Source: an uncultured Clostridia bacterium
Lineage (GTDB): Bacteria > Bacillota > Clostridia > TANB77 > CAG-508
Direction of reading: 5' to 3'
Assembly (NCBI GenBank): GCA_947630255.1
Contig: CANRGU010000060.1
Span: 1-7,477 of the forward strand
DNA: 7,477 nt
A model generated the notes under the pieces. The model had not been told where the DNA came from, did no database searches, and saw only the letters and a program-made list of their open reading frames with translations. Positions 5,843 through 7,477 of this stretch are shown in pieces. Each line of letters begins with the position of its first letter. Position 1 is the first letter of the stretch. The translations under genes were made by a program, and so were the position numbers.

Positions 5843-6594
5843 CGTTTACCAACTACCTGCTTACCTCTATCCATTTTTTGATAAATGCTATCAGCCGGTT
5901 CCTTTATAGTTATTGACTCCAATACGCACTCTCTGAAAAATACATATGACTCATCTGTTCCCTCTACAATACATTCGATATTGCCAATTGATACCATAAC
6001 ATTGACTTTTCGTTTTTTGGTTAGATTAATAAACTCAACTAATTTTTTAGATACCTCTAATTTCTTATAAATAATACTAATTGACTCTTTTGGAGTTATA
6101 GATTTCAATGAACCTTGTTTGAATAATACCTTTGTAGCTTTCTTATTTTCTATAACACATGCAATATTGTCAATAGGTACCATTGCCTTTCTCTCAAGAG
6201 TTCTTTCGAGCTTAATAAAATCACCTGTCCTTCTAGCCACCTCTATTTTTTTAGTGATAATATCAACCGACTCTTTTACCGTTAGTGATTTTAATGAACA
6301 TTGCTTAAAAAATATGTCTGAATTTCTTATATGGTCTTTAACGCATGCAATACTATCAATAGATACAATAACCTTTTTTGCTTTTGGTCTTGTTAGTTTT
6401 ATAAAACTAACTGCCTTTTTAGATGTCTTTATTTCTTCATAAATGACATCAACTGATTCTGCTACAAATAGTGAATCTAGTAAGCACTGTTTGAAAAACA
6501 TCTTCGAAGCTACTTTACACTCTACGACACATGCAATATTGTCAATAGGTACCATTGCCTGTTTTTCACAACTTCCTGTTAGTTTAATAAACAT
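5827..6594 (-). CDS. Protein of four tandem 62-residue FlbD/SwrD-like repeats, function unknown
   Basis: The 255-residue product is four copies of one unit with an exact period of 62 residues: 2-63, 64-125, 126-187 and 188-249, then a basic tail. Each unit reads roughly FIKLT, a basic stretch, VPIDNIACV, a variable polar stretch, hhFKQCSLKSI, KESVDIIYKKIE. That layout resembles the roughly 70-residue FlbD/SwrD family, normally a single-copy protein found with flagellar genes. The likeness is my reading of the pattern, not a search result. A Cys recurs at 22, 84, 146 and 208, and a second at 37, 99 and 223, where repeat 3 has Gly161 instead. There is no signal peptide or membrane segment. The start has AGGAG at 6602-6606, seven bases before the ATG. 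Own promoter and terminator make it a single-gene unit. A repeat scaffold or phage/mobile origin are alternatives. Confidence 0.85.
   Translation of the reverse strand: MFIKLTGSCEKQAMVPIDNIACVVECKVASKMFFKQCLLDSLFVAESVDVIYEEIKTSKKAVSFIKLTRPKAKKVIVSIDSIACVKDHIRNSDIFFKQCSLKSLTVKESVDIITKKIEVARRTGDFIKLERTLERKAMVPIDNIACVIENKKATKVLFKQGSLKSITPKESISIIYKKLEVSKKLVEFINLTKKRKVNVMVSIGNIECIVEGTDESYVFFRECVLESITIKEPADSIYQKMDRGKQVVGKRKESD
5848..6591 (-). repeat. Four in-frame 186-bp tandem repeats within the FlbD-like gene
   Basis: The units are 6406-6591, 6220-6405, 6034-6219 and 5848-6033. Protein similarity is clear between all four. At DNA level, units 1 and 3 share an uninterrupted identical stretch of 34 bases (6527-6560 and 6155-6188, exactly 372 bases apart), while units 2 and 4 differ at several positions there. 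This suggests local duplication or gene conversion between non-adjacent units. Confidence 0.9.
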
Positions 6595-6676
6595 TTTCTT
6601 TCTCCTTTTAAATTTAAAGTCCCATGTCTTTTAGTATCTCTCTGCATTAAAAGAAGTAACTAAAAACAATGTCATT

Positions 6677-6705
6677 ATTGTATCATGTTTTATGTTAATA
6701 TGCAA
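6677..6705 (-). promoter_or_regulatory. Sigma-A promoter for the four-repeat gene
   Basis: On the minus strand, TTGCAT (6700-6705) and TACAAT (6677-6682) are 17 bases apart. Transcription would start near 6670, giving a leader of about 75 bases. The leader includes a modest 7-bp inverted repeat (6629-6635 with 6659-6665), too weak to call a riboswitch or attenuator. The -35 begins only 13 bases after the addA stop, and I see no terminator hairpin between them. Confidence 0.75.
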
Positions 6706-6718
6706 GTTTTATTAAAAA

Positions 6719-7477
6719 TTACTGTATACATGCTGAAATTTCTTTTTCTAAATATATCGAATAAATATATACCGCTTCTACCTTTCTATTTAATGCTTTC
6801 TCTAATGCTCTTTTATAAATTGCTAATTGTCCCTTATATTTATCTATCAGTTCTTGTTCATTGCCTTTTTCTACATAATCCGTTTTATAATCTACTAATA
6901 TTAGATCATCATTTTTATTTATATAATATAAATCAATAATTCCTTGAACTAACACTTTTTCGTCTGTTTCATCATTATATATTTCTTTTGAAGGTATATA
7001 AATATAAAATGGCATTTCTTTTTGTACTTCGCTTGCTTTTCTGACCTCTGAATATAAATTTGATTTAGTAAATGTTAATATCTTTTTTACATCGATATAC
7101 TTAGCTTGATTTTCATTAATTATTTTTGAAGCTAAAAGTTCTTGTATTAATTCTTTTATTGTTTCTTCATTATATTCTTTACTAAAATCTAATTTTTGCA
7201 TAATTAAATGTATTAATGTTCCAATTTCTGCTTTACTTAAGCTTTGATTTTCTATTAAAAATTTTGGTTTTTCTATCATATCTACAATTTCTTTTTTGTT
7301 TCCTTTAGCAATATCTGTTACAGATGCTTTAGCACCGATTTTTGTAGCCTTTAAATATGGATATTTCCAACTCAAAATGTCATTTACTTGTTCTAATAAA
7401 TTTTTATCTTCTACCTTCCAATTTTCAAACTCGTCTTTAATTTCATCTTTTTCTGCTAAAGTTGTTTTTTCTATTAT
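6719..7477 (-). CDS. addA: ATP-dependent helicase/nuclease subunit A (AddA), C-terminal part only
   Basis: AddA is the UvrD-like helicase and nuclease subunit of the AddAB complex, which resects double-strand breaks for RecA loading. The frame is open to the right edge, so these 252 residues are only the C-terminal end of a protein normally around 1,200 residues; the ATPase motifs lie outside. The RecB-family nuclease signature is complete: His90 in GTLIH, Asp182 in VQGIIDLYY, Asp196 and Lys198 in VDYKTD, and Gln217/Tyr221 in KGQLAIYKRAL. These residues coordinate metal and cut the strand in the family. No C-terminal cysteine cluster is present, which fits AddA rather than AddB. There is no start in the window: an internal TTG at 7375 is not real, because homology-like sequence continues upstream of it. 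Confidence 0.9.
   Translation of the reverse strand: MIEKTTLAEKDEIKDEFENWKVEDKNLLEQVNDILSWKYPYLKATKIGAKASVTDIAKGNKKEIVDMIEKPKFLIENQSLSKAEIGTLIHLIMQKLDFSKEYNEETIKELIQELLASKIINENQAKYIDVKKILTFTKSNLYSEVRKASEVQKEMPFYIYIPSKEIYNDETDEKVLVQGIIDLYYINKNDDLILVDYKTDYVEKGNEQELIDKYKGQLAIYKRALEKALNRKVEAVYIYSIYLEKEISACIQ

Noticed and set aside
5885..6634. Three plus-strand open frames with a recurring THAILSIGTI pattern
   Set aside because: The recurrence is the antisense reflection of the four repeats encoded on the minus strand; promoter, ribosome site and terminator all support the minus strand.
6629..6665. Possible leader structure or riboswitch upstream of the repeat gene
   Set aside because: Only a 7-bp inverted repeat with a 23-base loop is present, and nothing matches a riboswitch core that I know.
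6719..7375. Stand-alone 218-residue nuclease starting at TTG 7375
   Set aside because: The frame is open with plausible AddA-like sequence all the way to the window edge, so this is the tail of a much larger protein.

Overview
The window is AT-rich and compactly organised, with every supported gene on the minus strand. Read in the direction of transcription (high to low coordinates) the order is: 3' part of addA; a four-repeat protein of unknown function; a small membrane-anchored protein; mreB; mtaB; a 116-aa hypothetical protein; gap; and pgk, which runs off the left edge. AT bias, strong AGGAG ribosome sites, textbook sigma-A promoters with 17-bp spacers, hairpin/T-tract terminators, AddA recombination nuclease and an MreB-type cytoskeleton all point to Bacillota, most likely a clostridial lineage. 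The species cannot be fixed from this sequence.

Region by region: 6719-7477 is the C-terminal nuclease part of AddA. 5827-6594 is a self-contained transcription unit (promoter 6677-6705, terminator 5816-5842). It encodes four 62-residue repeats, each resembling the small FlbD/SwrD flagellar-associated family, with no flagellar gene nearby. 5262-5753 encodes a two-membrane-segment protein with an FxLYD-like outer domain, with its own consensus promoter and a terminator at 5193-5229. 4093-5107 is mreB, but its natural start is thrown out of frame by a 10-bp tandem duplication right after the ATG. mtaB follows one base after the mreB stop. 2287-2637 is an unrecognised hypothetical gene with its own promoter and terminator. 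gap (1163-2176) and pgk (1-1019) form a glycolytic pair separated by an unusual intergenic element of inverted heptanucleotide repeats (1076-1154).

Functionally most of this is housekeeping: glycolysis (gap, pgk), cell shape (mreB), tRNA t6A methylthiolation (mtaB) and DNA repair (addA). The parts that deserve attention are the mreB start duplication, the four-repeat FlbD-like protein, and the heptamer element between gap and pgk. I see no mobile element, CRISPR array, RNA gene or defence system, and there is no gene-free stretch longer than 300 bases.
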